A stretch of DNA of 64,000 nucleotides from Odontesthes bonariensis (taxonomy: Eukaryota; Chordata; Actinopteri; Atheriniformes; Atherinopsidae), in NCBI RefSeq assembly GCF_027942865.1, contig NC_134508.1, forward strand, positions 31,307,466-31,371,465, in the 5' to 3' direction. The position numbers were made by a program, and so were the translations under genes. How positions within the stretch are numbered: the first letter of the stretch is position 1; each line of letters opens with the position of its first letter. The notes under the pieces are model-generated. The model was not told the origin of the DNA, made no database searches, and saw only the letters and a program-made list of their open reading frames with translations. This document shows positions 23,460-47,399 of this stretch, one piece after another.

Positions 23460-26191
23460 ACAGATTTGAAATATAATTTATTGCACATTTAAAGATCAAC
23501 ATAAAGTGGCACGATACGTATCTCAATCCTGTTACATCAGAACAAAACAAAAAAGACGAAACAAGTCCTTACAAAATGCTCATATCTTCTGTTTATGATC
23601 ATTGAATTTGACTTTAGAACAAAATGGCCATAAAAGTTGCAGGGATGCAAGACTGAAACTGCATAGATTTAGAAACAAAATAACTTCAAAGAGAGAGAGC
23701 GAGAGAAAAAGAAAAGAATGAGACACTTCTTTAATAGAGTATAGCACATAAAATCCAATCTGACCTCAGCATTACTCACGCTTGTCATGAGCCTGCTGAC
23801 TTCTGCAATTGTCCTAATGACTTACAGGCGGCTCAGTGTGTCCACTCAAACAGGGTAATTCCCAGTCTAAAAGAGGACAGCACTGATGTGTTCCTGGAAA
23901 ATATATACATTTATCTCAAGCCCAATTCTGAATTGTCTTTTGCAGATATAGAGGTTTCAAACATTATGATTTTATATAAAGTCAAAAACTAAAAAGAAGA
24001 GAACATTCCTTCAGCCCTGTTTGCAGTAGCATCTCATCAATTTTAACATTTAAGGAGCAGGCGTGTTACTGAAAAAACCTCAATATGAAGGTGCAATAAA
24101 ACAAAAACTGTACAAAAAAAATTACATGATAGTCACAGTCATTTGTTTAAGATAATATATACATCTTTGACCACATTATTCATGTCACACTCAAACATCG
24201 CAACCCAAACTCCGTCTTCGTTATGGTTTCAGTCATAGATATCATTGAAATTAGCCATCGTATTTTTTTTGGGTTTTTTTTATACTGGTGGGCATGGATT
24301 ACCATATCTTATTGCTGTATGGCTCGTGTTGTGATAACTGGTTTCTAAACCTTTATACTAGCTCCGATTGTATCAACTACATCATAAACGGAACCACTGT
24401 GTAATGTGCGACACCCAACATGAATACCTGCCATTTAAAAGTGGCAGAGGTGGTACAAAAAAAACAACAACCCTAAAGCGCTACAGTATGTACAGTATGA
24501 CAGCGAGTAAGATATAGAATAAAATAAAAATAAAAATTGTTGGTACCAATGTTCAGAAGTCTATGTATGATCCCTGCGCCTCACCTGAACCTTGAGTGGA
24601 CATACACATTTTGATGCACAGTACAGCATAAATGTAAAAAAATATCAGCTCAATGGTCGAGAGAAGATTGGCACAAAAGCCTGCTAACTGGCTTAGAAAA
24701 ACAAACAAACAAACAAACAAACAAAAAAAATCATCTCTTAATAGTAATAGGTCAAACACAGTTTTATTAGGGTTACCTGATCAGAGGATTACAGTTTTAT
24801 TAGGGCTGCCTGATTGCATATTTTATATGTGTTACAAGTTAATAAAAACTATCTGTATCTAAGCAACAGTAGAAGGATCATCTGTCCTGTTTCCTCACTG
24901 ATATCTAGTTTACTGGGGCATTATGTAAAACAGTATATACATGGACAGCAGTAAAGAAATTAGTTTAGTTTGGCACTAAATAAACAAAGAGGCTCTTTTG
25001 GGGGATATTTGCCAGTAATTTTATTGGCTTAGCAGTCATACAAGCCTCTTAGTAGGTCACATAAATGTTTGATGAAAATCACCCCATTTATGCTTCTGAG
25101 AAACTTGAGCTTGACATTAATTTTATCTGCCCTTTAGTTCCACCACAACAGTGCTGATCATTTTCAAAGCGACTACCAATTTGGAATAAATCAAAGTTAA
25201 ATTAAAACAACAAGCATTCAGACTCTCTGCATCAAAATCGTTTTTAATAGAGGTTGGATCCAGCATGGTTAAACAAGAGAGAAAAGGCCTCAAATGTTAG
25301 TTCAAATTTTCTCACTTTCAGTGTTACAGAACCCGCTTACATTTACCCTGGCACTACCATGATAGTGATTTTAATAACCTTGTCTACTGAAAATAAAACA
25401 AAATCACAGAAAAACAATTAAGTAAAATAAAAAAACTTTCTGTCTGCCACTGAAAAAAAACACTTAAACCAAAGTCCAAGTAAGCATGAAGATGCAAAGT
25501 AGAGTTCAAAAGCCGAGTTATTTGGAGACACTTTGAGGAAGCAGCACTTGAGAAAACTGCAGAGAGATCCTGAAAGTCAGACAGAAAAGAGAAAGTGAAG
25601 CAGAGTTGAGAGAACGAACATTAAGGGAGACAGACTTTCCTTTGGCACCTGAGCCACAGTGGCAGTGCGCGTTTGTGGGCGGATAAGGTACCAGGCAAGA
25701 GTAGAGACAACAGAGGAGGGATGAAAGGGAGATATCACTTAACAGCTCATGCCCCATTGAAATATTCTCCCCTGACAGGAGCTTTATTCTGTAACCCCTC
25801 ACTCTGTCTGTAGATCCTGATTTGGTTCCTCCCACGCCAGTTGCACCTCTCAACATTTATCCAACAAGTTTAGTTAATTAATTCAATCTGAGCCAGAGTC
25901 TCCCCAGCAAAAGTTCTCCTTTAACAGCTTCTACTCAGGAGAACATGGGTGAGAGCTTGTAGAATGGGGGGGGGTGGGGTGTTCTCCAGGTTCTTTTGTG
26001 GCAGTTCATTTATGTCACACAAGGAGACTTCTTCCAGTTTTTATCTCAGTTTTGCTTCCACTGAAGAAGTTCCTCACAGATGAGTTTCACAGGCTCAGAT
26101 CCTCCAACAGGCGCTCCGCTGAGGTCAGTTTGTGCAGATCATTCAGTGCTGATGCCCTCCCCTCTGCATTCAGGTTTAGTTCAGTGTGGTT
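23460..26191 (-). other. src: src 3' untranslated region
   Basis: Starts directly after the src stop codon at 26,192-26,194 and is AT-rich without a coding frame. The most distal convincing poly(A) signal on the minus strand is AATAAA at 23,482-23,477, giving a UTR of about 2.7 kb. A shorter form using an upstream signal is possible. An (AAAC)n microsatellite lies at 24,705-24,727 on the plus strand. Confidence 0.5.
23477..23482 (-). terminator. Candidate src polyadenylation signal
   Basis: AATAAA on the minus strand, 2.7 kb below the src stop codon and beyond the L2 element tail at 23,018. Cleavage would be expected near 23,460. Confidence 0.4.
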
Positions 26192-36151
<9,960 letters not shown>

Positions 36152-39100
36152 GTGCAGACCTGGGACGAGAGCCAGCCATGATTAAGAATGCAGTACTTAA
36201 GACGTAAGGTCGCGTTGTTACTATCCACCTTAAAAATACCACCTTTCAAAAGCTAACTGTTAATTATGCACAACTATCAATTCAAATAAATAGAATTTAA
36301 AAACTGCTGAATTCAGGGACAGGAACTGGTCCCGTTTCCCATTTGTTCATCCTTCTCCAATTAAATTTCTTCTTATAAGTGTGCAGTGTGAGTTTCACAT
36401 TCACTTTAGCTCTCCTAACCCACCGTAGAGCGTCACTGGTGATATTCCAGGTTCGGTTAGAACCTAAAACAACAGCGTTAGCAAACACAGAGAGCGGAAC
36501 ACATACAAAACGACACACAATGCAGTACATTCAAGGTTATTTCTGTTTGATTAAATCTAGTCTGAATCAATAAGCATCAACAAGAAAAACAAAGCTTCAA
36601 ACAAGAGGAGCCAATGGACGCACTGCGGCCGATTGTTAAAGCTGTTGAGTTGACAAGGACACAAACGTGTTGTATTGTACTGTTATGTCTGGATAACTGC
36701 AACAAGTCAAGAGTGCGCTGTCATCAAGGGTACAAAGACAAACAAGCCCACACAGTCAAGTGCACCCACAGAAAGCTGGAGTGCCTTGCTCACACACCAG
36801 TCCGTTCCTCCCCTCCGGGCAGCGTGGAATGAGTCACTGTGCGGACCAGCTATTTCAGGCCAGCTGAAACAGAGACAGTCACACACACATGAAACGCTCT
36901 TGTTCCTCTCTGAACAGAAGCGCTCTCAGTTCCAGACAGAGTGTATGCATGTGTGTAGGTGTGCATGTTCATGTGCATTAGCAGCTGTTCATTGGCCTCT
37001 GGGAAAGGAGGCTCAACTGCACACCAACAGCCAAGCACAGTTGTGTCTCACATCCTTTTTTCCAATACATGCATATAGCCTTGTGAGTGTTTCCAACACA
37101 CACTTTCGTGAGTCTGACAGACAGGACAGAGGAGGGTTATTAACAGACAGGGAGGAAGGAACTGGCTGTAGCTCTAAAAAGAATGTGTAGGTGGATGTTG
37201 TGAACTGCATGGACAGCTGAGGCTTAGTGGGTGTTTAAAGTGTGATGCGTGAGCATAACATAATTACACAGGTATGGAGATTCTCAACGCCAAGGCAGGA
37301 TCCTACTGTGCAAATGTGTAGGAGGATAAGCTTCTGAGTGCAAACTGCGCACGAGAATGAGCACATTTCTGAGCGCATACAGTCGTGCAAGGTTTGATTC
37401 AACCTCTGCCAGGGTGTAATCTGGTTCACTCAGGGGTTAATGTATGCATTTACATAGAGGCAAAGTGGACTACCACACTGATATGCTAGGTGGTTTTAAT
37501 GAGTGACACGGGCACCTGTACATCACCTGTGTTCAGACAGTCGATGCAATCAAAGAGGCGATTTCTTACTCGAGATCGCGTTCCTAAAGCTGAGGACCTC
37601 AGTCCTGACATGTCACCACCGACTGATTCCCCCACTCATCTGATGTTAGTCGGCATACTTCCAGAATCAATTAGAAACATGAATACAATGGTATTAAAAG
37701 TAAGATATTTCTGTGGAGTGAATGCAAAAGAAAATCTGAAGAGAGAAAATGTGAAATCTGTTATTGCGATTTCATCAATGCATACGCAACATTAGGTTAG
37801 TGAATCCCCAGATGTGTGAATAAGTAAAAAAACTGCAACACAAGTGTGATATGCTTGATGATCAGCGGATATAATATTAGATATCCAAATTCATATGATC
37901 AGAATTTGTACATTAACTATAAGAAAAATAACACTGAATTTAGAGTGTGTCCAATTTAAACTTTCATAGTTTCAAACACTCCTTCGGTGACATTTTGTGT
38001 TAAGTCCTCAGAATAATCAAATTAGTTCATTAAATAAAATCAGGCCAAGAGGTAATATATGTGGAAGCAAACAGCACCTTGTATAAGGCATACCATGCAA
38101 CTATTTTCAGCTACTGTTAGCAAACAACTTGTCTGGTCCAGCTGAACCGCAGGACTTTAAATGAAAGTCTTCGTAGTGACGAGTACACAATCACACAGCA
38201 GAGGGGTGGAAAGGGGACAGAAATTTGAACCGATTGCTGTATCATGCTGCTCAAACTCGCACAACGTCATTGGATGGTGCCCAAACATCATCTGCCCAAA
38301 GGCTGCAGCCTGAAAAAGTGTCCTGAACACAGCGAGATGAACAGAAACAAGGACAATACAGGAGCAGAGCAAAGTCTCTGTGTAGAAAAACATCACCACA
38401 CATAAGTAAAGGTAGACCACAGCTCCCAGTGCATTTCTACAGACATGGAAGCCAATAAAAACTCCCACTTTAATGGAAAAAAAAAAAAAAAAATGTATAT
38501 ATGAAAAATAACAACAACAACATGCTTTTGAAAGCTTCTGTGTGGCGCAGTTCTGCAACACGACCCCTGAACGACTGCCAAAGAAACTCCCTGTTAATTA
38601 CTGCAGAGCAAGAACACGAGCATGATACAAGTTAGCTAACCGTGAGCATGAAGAAGAAAGCTGAGGACTGACGGGAACGAATTCCACAAGTTTTCCTGCA
38701 GGAACCTCCAGGGCCGAGCAAGTACACAGGCGAGGAAGAGGGACAGAAGCTGACAGATGTTAGTTCATGCATTGTCAGTTCAACTGAAGCTGAAATGGTA
38801 CGATCCAATTTGGAGATCGCTTTGTCTTACGTTTGGAACAAAACAGCAAGTAAATATTTCAAAGCCCATGTCAACCATAGGCCACAACAATATGCCATCC
38901 TGTAGAAAATCTAGAGAGAAATATAATCTATTTGGACAAAGCACAGTAACATCTCCCTTATGTGTAGTTCACTACGATAAGCACATGACATGTGCTAAAC
39001 ACTAAAACCCTGATGCTGTGAATCTTGAAATGATTTGGGATTATTTATTATTCATTAGGAATAATCTCACATCCTCACAATTAAGTTCTGTGTTGAGAGC

Positions 39101-40698
39101 CAGAAAGTGCGCATAGTGTCCCAACACAACACACACCCGAGTGTACTTAAAAAGCCTCAGAGGCTGCATTTGTAAACAACAGAGCTCTGGGCCTGTAGCT
39201 GGGCCTCACGCCTCTTCCTAATATGGTGCCCTGATATCAATAAGTGCTAACATGCGACTCCATCCAACGCTGTGATAAAATGGAGGAGAGTGGATGAGTG
39301 AACGGAGACAAAAGTGTAGCGAACAGTTAAAACGACCAGCAAAATACTGCGGGAGAAATAAAAAGATGGAAAAATAATGAGCAACAGGAGATGGAGGAGA
39401 GCTCTCAGTCACCACGAGTTTTTCCATATAACAAGAGTATAGAGGAATGTGGGGGAATTGGACTGCACCACACTGCTTTGACTGCCAGCGACTGCAACAC
39501 GAACAGGCACCTGAGCAGCGGGAGGCCGAGATGGGAGGAAGGAAGTGAGGAGGGAGATGAAGGAGGATGGTGTGTGCATGCGGGCAATTACAAAGAAACT
39601 TCGTTCTTTTGGAGGCAAAAGAAAAGAATCCCTTTCCAGGATCAAACCCCTGTTGGTTTGCACCTTACATCTCATTACAAACTACAGTATAAATGTCACG
39701 AAAACGCATTTCTACTTAATCCATGCATGCAAATTAGAGTGTCTTCCTAATGTTACATTTCTAAGCTGTTTTTTCCCCTAAATGTAGAAAACAGTATAAA
39801 CTATTCCCCCCCTCGTGTTTCCAGATGAGGGATTTAAAGGATTAGATACGAATCACGGAAAATACAGGCTTTATTCAAAGGCTGTGCTCCGAGTGGTATT
39901 TACCCCAGATCCACAATGGAGTTCAAGAGCACTTCAATATTGACTCTACATTTATCACTACCCGGCGTCTTTCTCACCGTCACAGTGGTGACTGAGTCGT
40001 ATAAACTCTATGACCCGTCTCTGTACATGAAATGAATGCTGAGCGTGAAGTTGGGAAATAATGGGAAGGGGGAGGAAAAGAGAGAGAAAAATTAAAAGGA
40101 AAATTGCCCAGATACCTACTGTAGATGGAATGCAGGTTAAGCAAGCCGGCAAGTCCCAACACCTATCGAGTCCTGAAAGTTTATCACAGGAAGCCAATAT
40201 TTTAATGGTACATGTGAGCCAAACTGACTTTCCAGATTACTGATTCATCGACACATACACTGAAATCTTTTTTCATAAGCAGCCATACAGGGATTCCAGA
40301 TGAGGTCCAAATTTACGGGCCTCCACTGTGATATTCCTGGTAGACTACCTTTCAGTTTGAACGCCACGTTTCCGTTTAGCTTGAGCTATACAATCCAAAC
40401 AATAAGCCCGTAAACTTGTTCATTTTAATAGAGTTGGTTTTAGTCTTAATCTTTTATAAAAGGCATTCTCTACACTCACAGCCCCACTTTCTCTGTCTGT
40501 AAACCACAGCTCAACAAAGAGCCATTGTCTGGGGAAACAAGGAAGGAATTTTCTACGACGAGGCCTTTGAAGATATCCACTTTATCAGACAAAGACAGCT
40601 GAAGCCGTATATTAGCTTCGAGTGACTGAGGGACTGCAGGAAGGAATCTCCTCACAGCAAGTACAGGGCCTGACAAAGTAAATGCATCCTCTATGCTG

Positions 40699-40870
40699 TG
40701 ATTGTAGCTCAGGAGCTATCCAACAATAGGGAAGTTACAGGTCCAATCGCATACTAGTTCAATACACATGTTGAAGAGTCTTTGGACAAGATACTGAATG
40801 CCACTTTGCCCTAAATGTGTTCATCTCTTATAAGTCCCTTTGGATATAAGCATCTGCTAATTCAGTGTAT
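40699..40870 (+). mobile_element. Degraded tRNA-derived SINE
   Basis: Starts with a tRNA-like A box (GTAGCTCAGGAGC), followed by a B-box-like GGTCCAATCGC, then CTTTGGACAAGATACTGAAT and the tail TTTGGATATAAGCATCTGCT. The last two words are hallmarks of widespread teleost SINEs. It is diverged and lies in the src first intron. Confidence 0.55.
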
Positions 40871-42419
40871 TAAAGTCATGAATATTACCCTAAATATTTA
40901 ATAATCAGCTGTCAATATAATGTTCTGGGTGTAGACCTTTTTAATGTTGTCACTCTAATGATCGACAGAGTATAATTTACTTTAACATTTTTTTCTTTTA
41001 TCACATAATACGAACCAGCCAGGAAGCAAGCGTTTCTCCAGAGTTTCCCCAGTTTGTGACAAAATGATGATTCCGTTTCAAAACACCGTTTTTAAAAAGG
41101 TCTGGGGGTTGTGATTTAGGATGGGAACTCGGAATCTTTGGAAACCCCTGGTCCACAACCATCAAAGTTTAAATGATTAAAAATGTGTTGGTAATGTTTT
41201 GGTACTGCGAGGTTGATGTCGCTTAGGTTAATTACAAGACAAAAATCTCCCTCATTCTCACATTTGGCCACCCTGATCAACATTCCCCATGTGAAGCTGA
41301 GCAGACTAGTTGCACATTTGGCTGCGACAAACCTCACTGAGTCACAACAGACGGTAACAGTTGCTTCCGTGCTGCAGAGTGAAGACGCTCGAGCCAATGT
41401 TTCAGCTCAATGGGGAAATTACAGTTTGCCCTTGGGAGGGAGGCGAGAAAGCGATGGTTCCTCGAGATCAAAACACGAGCAAATATGCCCATTAGTGTCA
41501 CCGCCTTATCTCGCTAAAAGCTGCACACGGACATGAAACAATGTTGTTCACATACATATAAAACTGATCATCTTTAGCCGGGGTCAGAGGGAGAGAAGGA
41601 GAAGGAGAGCAGCTGATTTAAAAGAAGGCCAAATAAGGAAAATGCAGACTAGTTATGTTCCATATTCATTTTCATGATTGCAACTATACCGTCTTTGCCC
41701 CCAGATGTTTTCATCATTAACCTGCTGGAGAATAAAGAGCACGAGCCTGGGTTGGCTCCGCCGTGCCATCTCATCTTGCCTCTGGCAGACACACACAGGA
41801 AACGCAAAAAGAAAGAACAACTGGAGAAGGAAGAGAGGAGGACTGAAGCACTCAGCTGATAAAACCCACTTCCGTCCATCTCTGACTGAAAGCTCAGGCA
41901 GCCAGTGATCCAGGCAACAAGGGGCGGCTGCCACAGCATGATTAATTGTACATGACATGAAGGGTGTGTTATGTCAGAGGCGACACAAGTGATTAACTCG
42001 GCAAAGTCGTGTTGGTTTACAAGATCATGTGTTTAAAAAAAAATAAAGACTTTTATTTGTGCTATTTGCTCTTCTCCTAAAATATCTGTTTGTACCACGT
42101 GTTACATCCTAGGAGGCATTCTGTCAAATACACAAAAGCTTGTTTGACAATTACTGCAACAATTAGCTGATGAATCAATAAGTCAATCAATACACAAACT
42201 TGAGACATTTCTAGGTTTCTCTCTCATATTTTCCTCCAACTATTAACTAATCAAAAACAAGACTAATGAAGACGCAGCCTTGGGTTTCGGAGACGTCTAA
42301 TGAGCGTTTTAAATATCTGCTCTCCACATAATTGATTGAGAAAACAGCTGATGGATTAATCGATGAGGGAAATGATCTTTTCGGCGCAGCCCTTTAAACC
42401 CAACGTCAATCTTTCACTG

Positions 42420-42441
42420 CCCCCCCCCCCCCCCCCCCCCC
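42420..42441. repeat. Homopolymer run of 22 C
   Basis: Pure C on the plus strand, so pure G in the src pre-mRNA. Its length is likely unreliable in any assembly. Confidence 0.9.
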
Positions 42442-43481
42442 AATAAAAGAAATTAGTCGATTTAGACCAACTTCCTGTGATATCTCCGTTTGCAAAACAT
42501 TTGTAATTTCAGGAATGAATCTGGTAATCCTAGATGCCTTGACGTTACTCAGATGTTTGCCAAATGAAGCATCTAAAGTCGTCCCGTAGTAAAATACGAC
42601 TTTGAGCTTTCCCACGACTCAGGCATCTCATTCATGACAAACCTGAACCTATTACCTTATGGAAATGAGCTGGAACTAAACAGCCAAAAAAAAAAACAAA
42701 AAAAAAAACCATACCGTAAACAGATTAGCCACACAATTAAAATCATGTTTCCACGGGATTAAACACCAGTTGTCAGCAAAGCTGCTTTCAAAGAATCACG
42801 GGGTGGGGTGGTTGCTGCCTACAGGGGTGGCAGCTGTCAAACTGAAAATGGATTTAGCTGTGGAAGGAAAGGAAAATGAAGAAATAAAATAAATAAGAAC
42901 ACCCACAGTCGGTGCTTGTCGATGTGGTCCACATCGGGCACGCGATCAGGAATTTGTGAATGGGATCGGGATATAAAAAGGAACAATGCTCCTCTGACTG
43001 TCACAGCTCACATTCAGCGCATATGCGGCCTGATGAATCAAAACAGGTGCTGTTACAGCTCCATTTTGAATTTCGATGCATCGTTGGCTTTATTTTCTGT
43101 CCACAGTCGATTTATTGCGCCTTTCCTGAGCATTTCGGGGTCGTAACAAAGAAACAAAAAACGACACTTGCACGTAGCCTACGCTTCGTGTTTTGTGGGG
43201 TGTAGTAAGCCGTCAACAACCTAGCCCCGGCAGACTGAATGGCACTGTCCAAATGTGGGAGCCACACTGACTGAATGGCCTGTGCAACAATGAAATGCAA
43301 GTCTGTGTCGAGGGGCATCATACGCTTTGTTTAGAGAAGATGTAGGCAAAAAAAAAATACAGCACACCAAAAGCCCCGGTTGTAAGTCAAAATTCAATCT
43401 ATCCCCCTACGCTTCGGTGAAAGAATTAAACATTTTTTTTTTTTTTTTTTTTTTTAAAGCCACGAGCCCAAATCAACTCAC

Positions 43482-43640
43482 CTTTGACGCGCCTTGAGAT
43501 TCAGCCCAAAAAACAGGGACGCGCAGCGAGGAACCGTGTTAGTTCCGTGTGGTTGTCCTCATTAGAAAAATAATGGAAGCCGATGGGCAGTTGCTGTGGA
43601 AACCTCAGGCCAGCCACGAATCCCATTTAGCGAATTTCAG
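43482..43640 (-). promoter_or_regulatory. src: Candidate src non-coding first exon and promoter
   Basis: The minus strand has a strong donor (TCAAAG then GTGAGTTG at 43,482/43,481) after a CpG-containing stretch (GCGCGTCCCTG, GGCGCGTC). A 24-nt T-run flanks it downstream. Position between manbal and the src ATG exon and the splice donor suit a 5' UTR exon; the transcription start is not defined and the upstream limit is a guess. Confidence 0.35.
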
Positions 43641-44924
43641 TGGAGTCGCAGAAGGAGGAGGTCATGACGGGGACTGCCTTCAGGAACAAGGGGGCACAGC
43701 TGCAGCCGGCTTCGGTGGGCCGGGCAAACACCAAACCTTTCAGAACACTCAGCTGGAAAGAGTCGGAACCACCGGGGAAACATGCGACGAAGCAGAGGCG
43801 ATGTAGAGAGGGGAAGACATGCCTGGTGGTGGGGAAGCCGCTGGATAGTGCATCACTGACGAAATATGAGAACGAAAATATGAGGAGGTTGGGATTTTAC
43901 GTATTTTACGTAGCGACCCAAGCGGCGGGAGGATTCACGTCATATTGCGCAAGTCGATTCAGTAGTTGAAATTGCCGAGGCGTTGGCAGGCACGACTTCT
44001 GAACACCTTCGTATGGAGTTCCTTTAGTTGGCACGATATTAAGGGTTTGGGTTTTCTTGTGATAAATGTAGAACACGATAAAACTATTCAATGTTTTTAA
44101 AGTCACCTCTCGCTGTGGAAAATGTATTTTGCTTCATTGCTAGCTAAGTAAATAGGTTGCTTAGCAACACATTTCGCTGACAATACCGACCGTAACTGAC
44201 GCATTAACGTAAAACCCCGTTTTTTTTTCGGACTGTGCGGTTTGTTTTTCACGGTTATTAACACTGAGATGAGGCACGAACTGTAGGAAAAGCTAAAGCT
44301 AAACGTTTTCAAAACATTTTTTCAGTTTTCTCACCAAGTAAAAGAATGACTGATAATTAATTGTGGATAACAGGTGCCCTATTTATCATCCCATTTTGGA
44401 GTCCAGTGAATAATCTACAGTATCTCAACAGAAAAATGTGACAAACGTTACCTGTTATGCAGAAGGTTATCCTTGAGCCACAAAACTGGCTTTATGAGAC
44501 AGTCGTGATGTATTCTGTGAGGATGAGGTTGGGACATGATATCATTCTGACTCATTTAAACAAACAGAACTCATCTAAGACAGTTAAGGTGAATGACAAC
44601 ACAATGCTTTTTTTTGTCTGTTTTAATACGAAGACCATTCAATGATATTCAGTTATAAAAGAAAAATGAGAGACAAACATACTCATAGTGGCATCAACGG
44701 TCCAGAAACACCAGGACAATTTGCTTTTTGGACAACCATGTTCAAGTTAAACAGAGCAGAGCTCTGGGTCATTTTGAAGTGTGTTAGATTTAGTGTTATA
44801 ATATGACTAATATGACATCAGTGTTTTCGTGTATTAACAACCGAAATGTTTCCAATGACAAAACACACCCATTTGCGCAAAAAGGTTAACACACATACAG
44901 AGATAATGAGTCACGCAAAGCTAT

Positions 44925-45035
44925 TTATCGCTTCTTTTTGCTCTCTTTCTTGGGTTTCTGTCGAACCTGAGGTGCTGGTCCTTTAGGTTTCTTCATCTGT
45001 TCAGCAGTTTTGCCATCAGTGGACTCCGTCTCCTC
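44925..45035 (-). CDS. manbal: manbal coding exon 2
   Basis: Encodes [20 protein letters not shown] then [16 protein letters not shown] and a TAA stop at 44,927-44,925. The basic C-terminus with KKxx-like lysines would suit an ER membrane protein (inference). A minus-strand ATTAAA at 44,627-44,622 could serve as its poly(A) signal. Confidence 0.9.
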   Translation of the reverse strand, partial: EETESTDGKTAEQMKKPKGPAPQVRQKPKKESKKKR

Positions 45036-46794
45036 CTATGGAGCAAACACCACAAACATGAACACCCTTCAATTCAACAGAGAGAGACTCTGAGTTACTA
45101 AAATATAGTACAAGAAGACATGATGACTAACTATGATTAGCTTAATATTTACAAAGGATAATGCTTTTGCTAAATTAAAAATAATCAGTATTCGCTATGG
45201 TTTTGTCTCATGTAGAAACAAGTTTTGTCTCATACAATGTAACATGCATTTTGAGTGAGTAGTTTGTGGTAATTAATATACATTTTGGTCTTGTATTTTT
45301 TTCAGTTTGTGGTTTTCCTGATAGCCAGCGTTCTGTGCACTATTATTTCCAGTAAAAAGAAAGCTGAACGTAATTCAAGGAAGGAAGGAAGGCAAAGAAA
45401 ACCGACAGCATGATAATGTAGAAGATGAAATGGCAACATACTGTGAAGAGTGATCAGTGAACCTGATAACGACACCTGAAAATAGAATAATTAGACTGGG
45501 GATATAATTGCTCTACTCTATAAATGATCTCTCCTGACGGTGTTAGTATTGGAGATTTTGAATCTTCACAGACTTTCATAACATATTCAGGACTGAGCTC
45601 ACAGACAAACCAACTAAACTATGTCCCTGTTTATTTCATATACTTTGATAATAAATACATACGTCACAATGCAGAGTACTGTTGCATCTGTTCAACTCTT
45701 TTGTTCTTTGGTGTGAAAACTTTCAGCCTTAGTAACTGTACTTGGCTTTATAGTGTTAATGTACAGTATTAAAAACTGACATTTTTTCCCCATTCGTGAC
45801 CCAAATACAGATAACTCTCCTTTAGAAGAACCGAGACAAAATAACTTTTCTGATAAAATTGGATAAAATAACTGTATTATCCCAAACGATTTTGTGAGAA
45901 AACTCTAATTGCGGCAAGATTAGTATAAGCAACAGTAAGGGGCCTTAGACAGCTAGAGCTATCGAAAGGGTGATGTGCCAGCTGATGTGCCTTTCTGGTG
46001 TGTTACTCCGAATAGAACGGGGGAGGAGATTAAACTCAAGCATCAGTTAAATCAATCCCCATGACTACACCCAAGCTGTTAGTTAACATGCGTCTGTGAA
46101 TATAGCTGACCGAATTGTAAATGGCCTCATACATCTCAGGTTCTTATTCAGCATTGTATTTTTTTTTTTTTTATTATTTACAACAGGGGTCTTAAAGGTA
46201 AAGTTGAGTAACAGAAGACTGTGGAGTTAATCAGAAATGGTGTATGAATCAATTCTCCCCTTCTTATTTTTTGAAAATGTATTGTTCTGAGCCAGGTTTT
46301 TACTTACATGATAGAAAGATGTATACCGTGTTCTGTTTCTAAGTAAGCAACCAAAATAATGAAACAATAAATATTATATACAGGCAGCTATTTGCAAAAC
46401 TTAACTTGAATCTTACCCTAAAATACGAGTTTTCAACTGATCAAGTCGGTCTCCCTAAAGTTGTGAATAAAAGACCACACTAACTAAATATATACATGGT
46501 CTGTCCAAAGGTGTTTATTATTAGTTTCTGACTGTGAAAAATCCCCCCCCCCCCCCCCCCCGGAACATTCATTGATATATTTCCTAGAACAATTGAGATG
46601 TTTTGGAGCATTCTGATCCTTTCTTTCCTGTGGTGTCCACTTACCTGTTCATAACCTTTGGATGTGGGGAAGATGACAGCCAGGATGCAGATAAGCTGGA
46701 AAATGGCGCCCAGAAACAACCCATAACGTAGAATGCTTTCTAGCAAGGTGGGCTCAGGGACTTCTGGAGTGGACAGGTCCAGTTCTGCAGACAT
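44925..46794 (-). CDS. manbal: MANBAL-like small membrane protein (2 coding exons, 86 aa)
   Basis: Exons 46794-46645 (150 nt, 50 codons) and 45035-44925 (111 nt with stop). The protein begins [20 protein letters not shown], has one hydrophobic segment (about residues 24-42, [19 protein letters not shown]), then a lysine-rich, charged C-terminus ending [10 protein letters not shown]. Human MANBAL (85 aa) has the same plan and the same PEVPEPT and [11 protein letters not shown] motifs. Its molecular function is not well established. The gene sits immediately upstream of src, as in other vertebrates. The donor is GTAAGT; the acceptor is CCATAG. Confidence 0.93.
46543..46561. repeat. Homopolymer run of 19 C
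   Basis: Pure C on the plus strand, so G in the manbal pre-mRNA, about 85 nt below the first coding exon's donor. Confidence 0.9.
46645..46794 (-). CDS. manbal: manbal coding exon 1
   Basis: Encodes residues 1-50, through GYEQ, including the membrane segment. A 3' splice acceptor (TTCACAG) about 30 nt upstream of the ATG shows that the 5' UTR is split and that a non-coding exon lies farther up. Confidence 0.93.
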
Positions 46795-47124
46795 GGTCCT
46801 GTTCTGTTTCCTTCAGTGGTCTTCCTGTGAATTAACAAGAGGAAGGGCATGCGAAAAAGATACTTAGGTGCATAATCACAGCTCCTTTGACTGAAACATT
46901 CCCTTCCTTCATTGTAATTTTAGACCCATTCACGTTGTTCACGGTTGACACATAATCTGTTGGAATAAATGATATATTCTGCTCTCATATAATCAAACAA
47001 TGCCATACTCATTTAGGAGATATTTGTAATGCAGCTGCAGCCCCGTTACATCGTGGCAAATACCTTTGGCTAAACTAACCTATTAAAGCACGACAAGCAT
47101 TTAAAGCACCGAAGAAGTGCTCAC

Positions 47125-47320
47125 CCCCAGCAGCGAAAGTATTTCAACTCTTTTACGTCCTTTCAAAATTATTATCATAGACAAATTCAGAGCAAAAACA
47201 GAAATAATAACACTGACAAAAAAAGCTATGATGTCCGTGAAAGAGGGGGGAAAAAAAACATAAAACGGATTTCGGAAGTGACGACAAAAGTCTGTGATTT
47301 ACTTCCGCTCTGGTAGACGA
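47125..47320 (-). promoter_or_regulatory. manbal: Candidate manbal promoter and non-coding first exon
   Basis: Two ETS-type sites face each other: TTCGGAAGTGACG at 47,271-47,283 and ACTTCCGC at 47,301-47,308, typical of TATA-less housekeeping promoters. A donor-like GTGAGC on the minus strand at 47,124 could end a first exon. No TATA box is seen. Confidence 0.4.
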
Positions 47321-47399
47321 TTGGTTTGAAAACGTCGCCCCCTGGCGTTCACGGTGACTTCTTTCTTTTATGTACAAAATTAAACGAACAACGAGAACA

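Larger units (their letters stand above)
36160..43481 (-). other. src first intron
   Basis: About 7.3 kb between the candidate first exon and the ATG exon. It contains a degraded tRNA-type SINE (40,699-40,870), a 22-nt C-run (42,420-42,441) and several short A/T runs. No coding frame in it is supported. Extra 5' UTR exons could be hidden here. Confidence 0.45.

Noticed and set aside
23460..26191. Antisense frames in the src 3' UTR, such as 25,518-25,856
   Set aside because: They lie in the UTR with no homology or splice signals.
38157..38561. 134-codon minus-strand frame in src intron 1
   Set aside because: Hydrophobic, low-complexity translation of intronic DNA spanning an A/T run.
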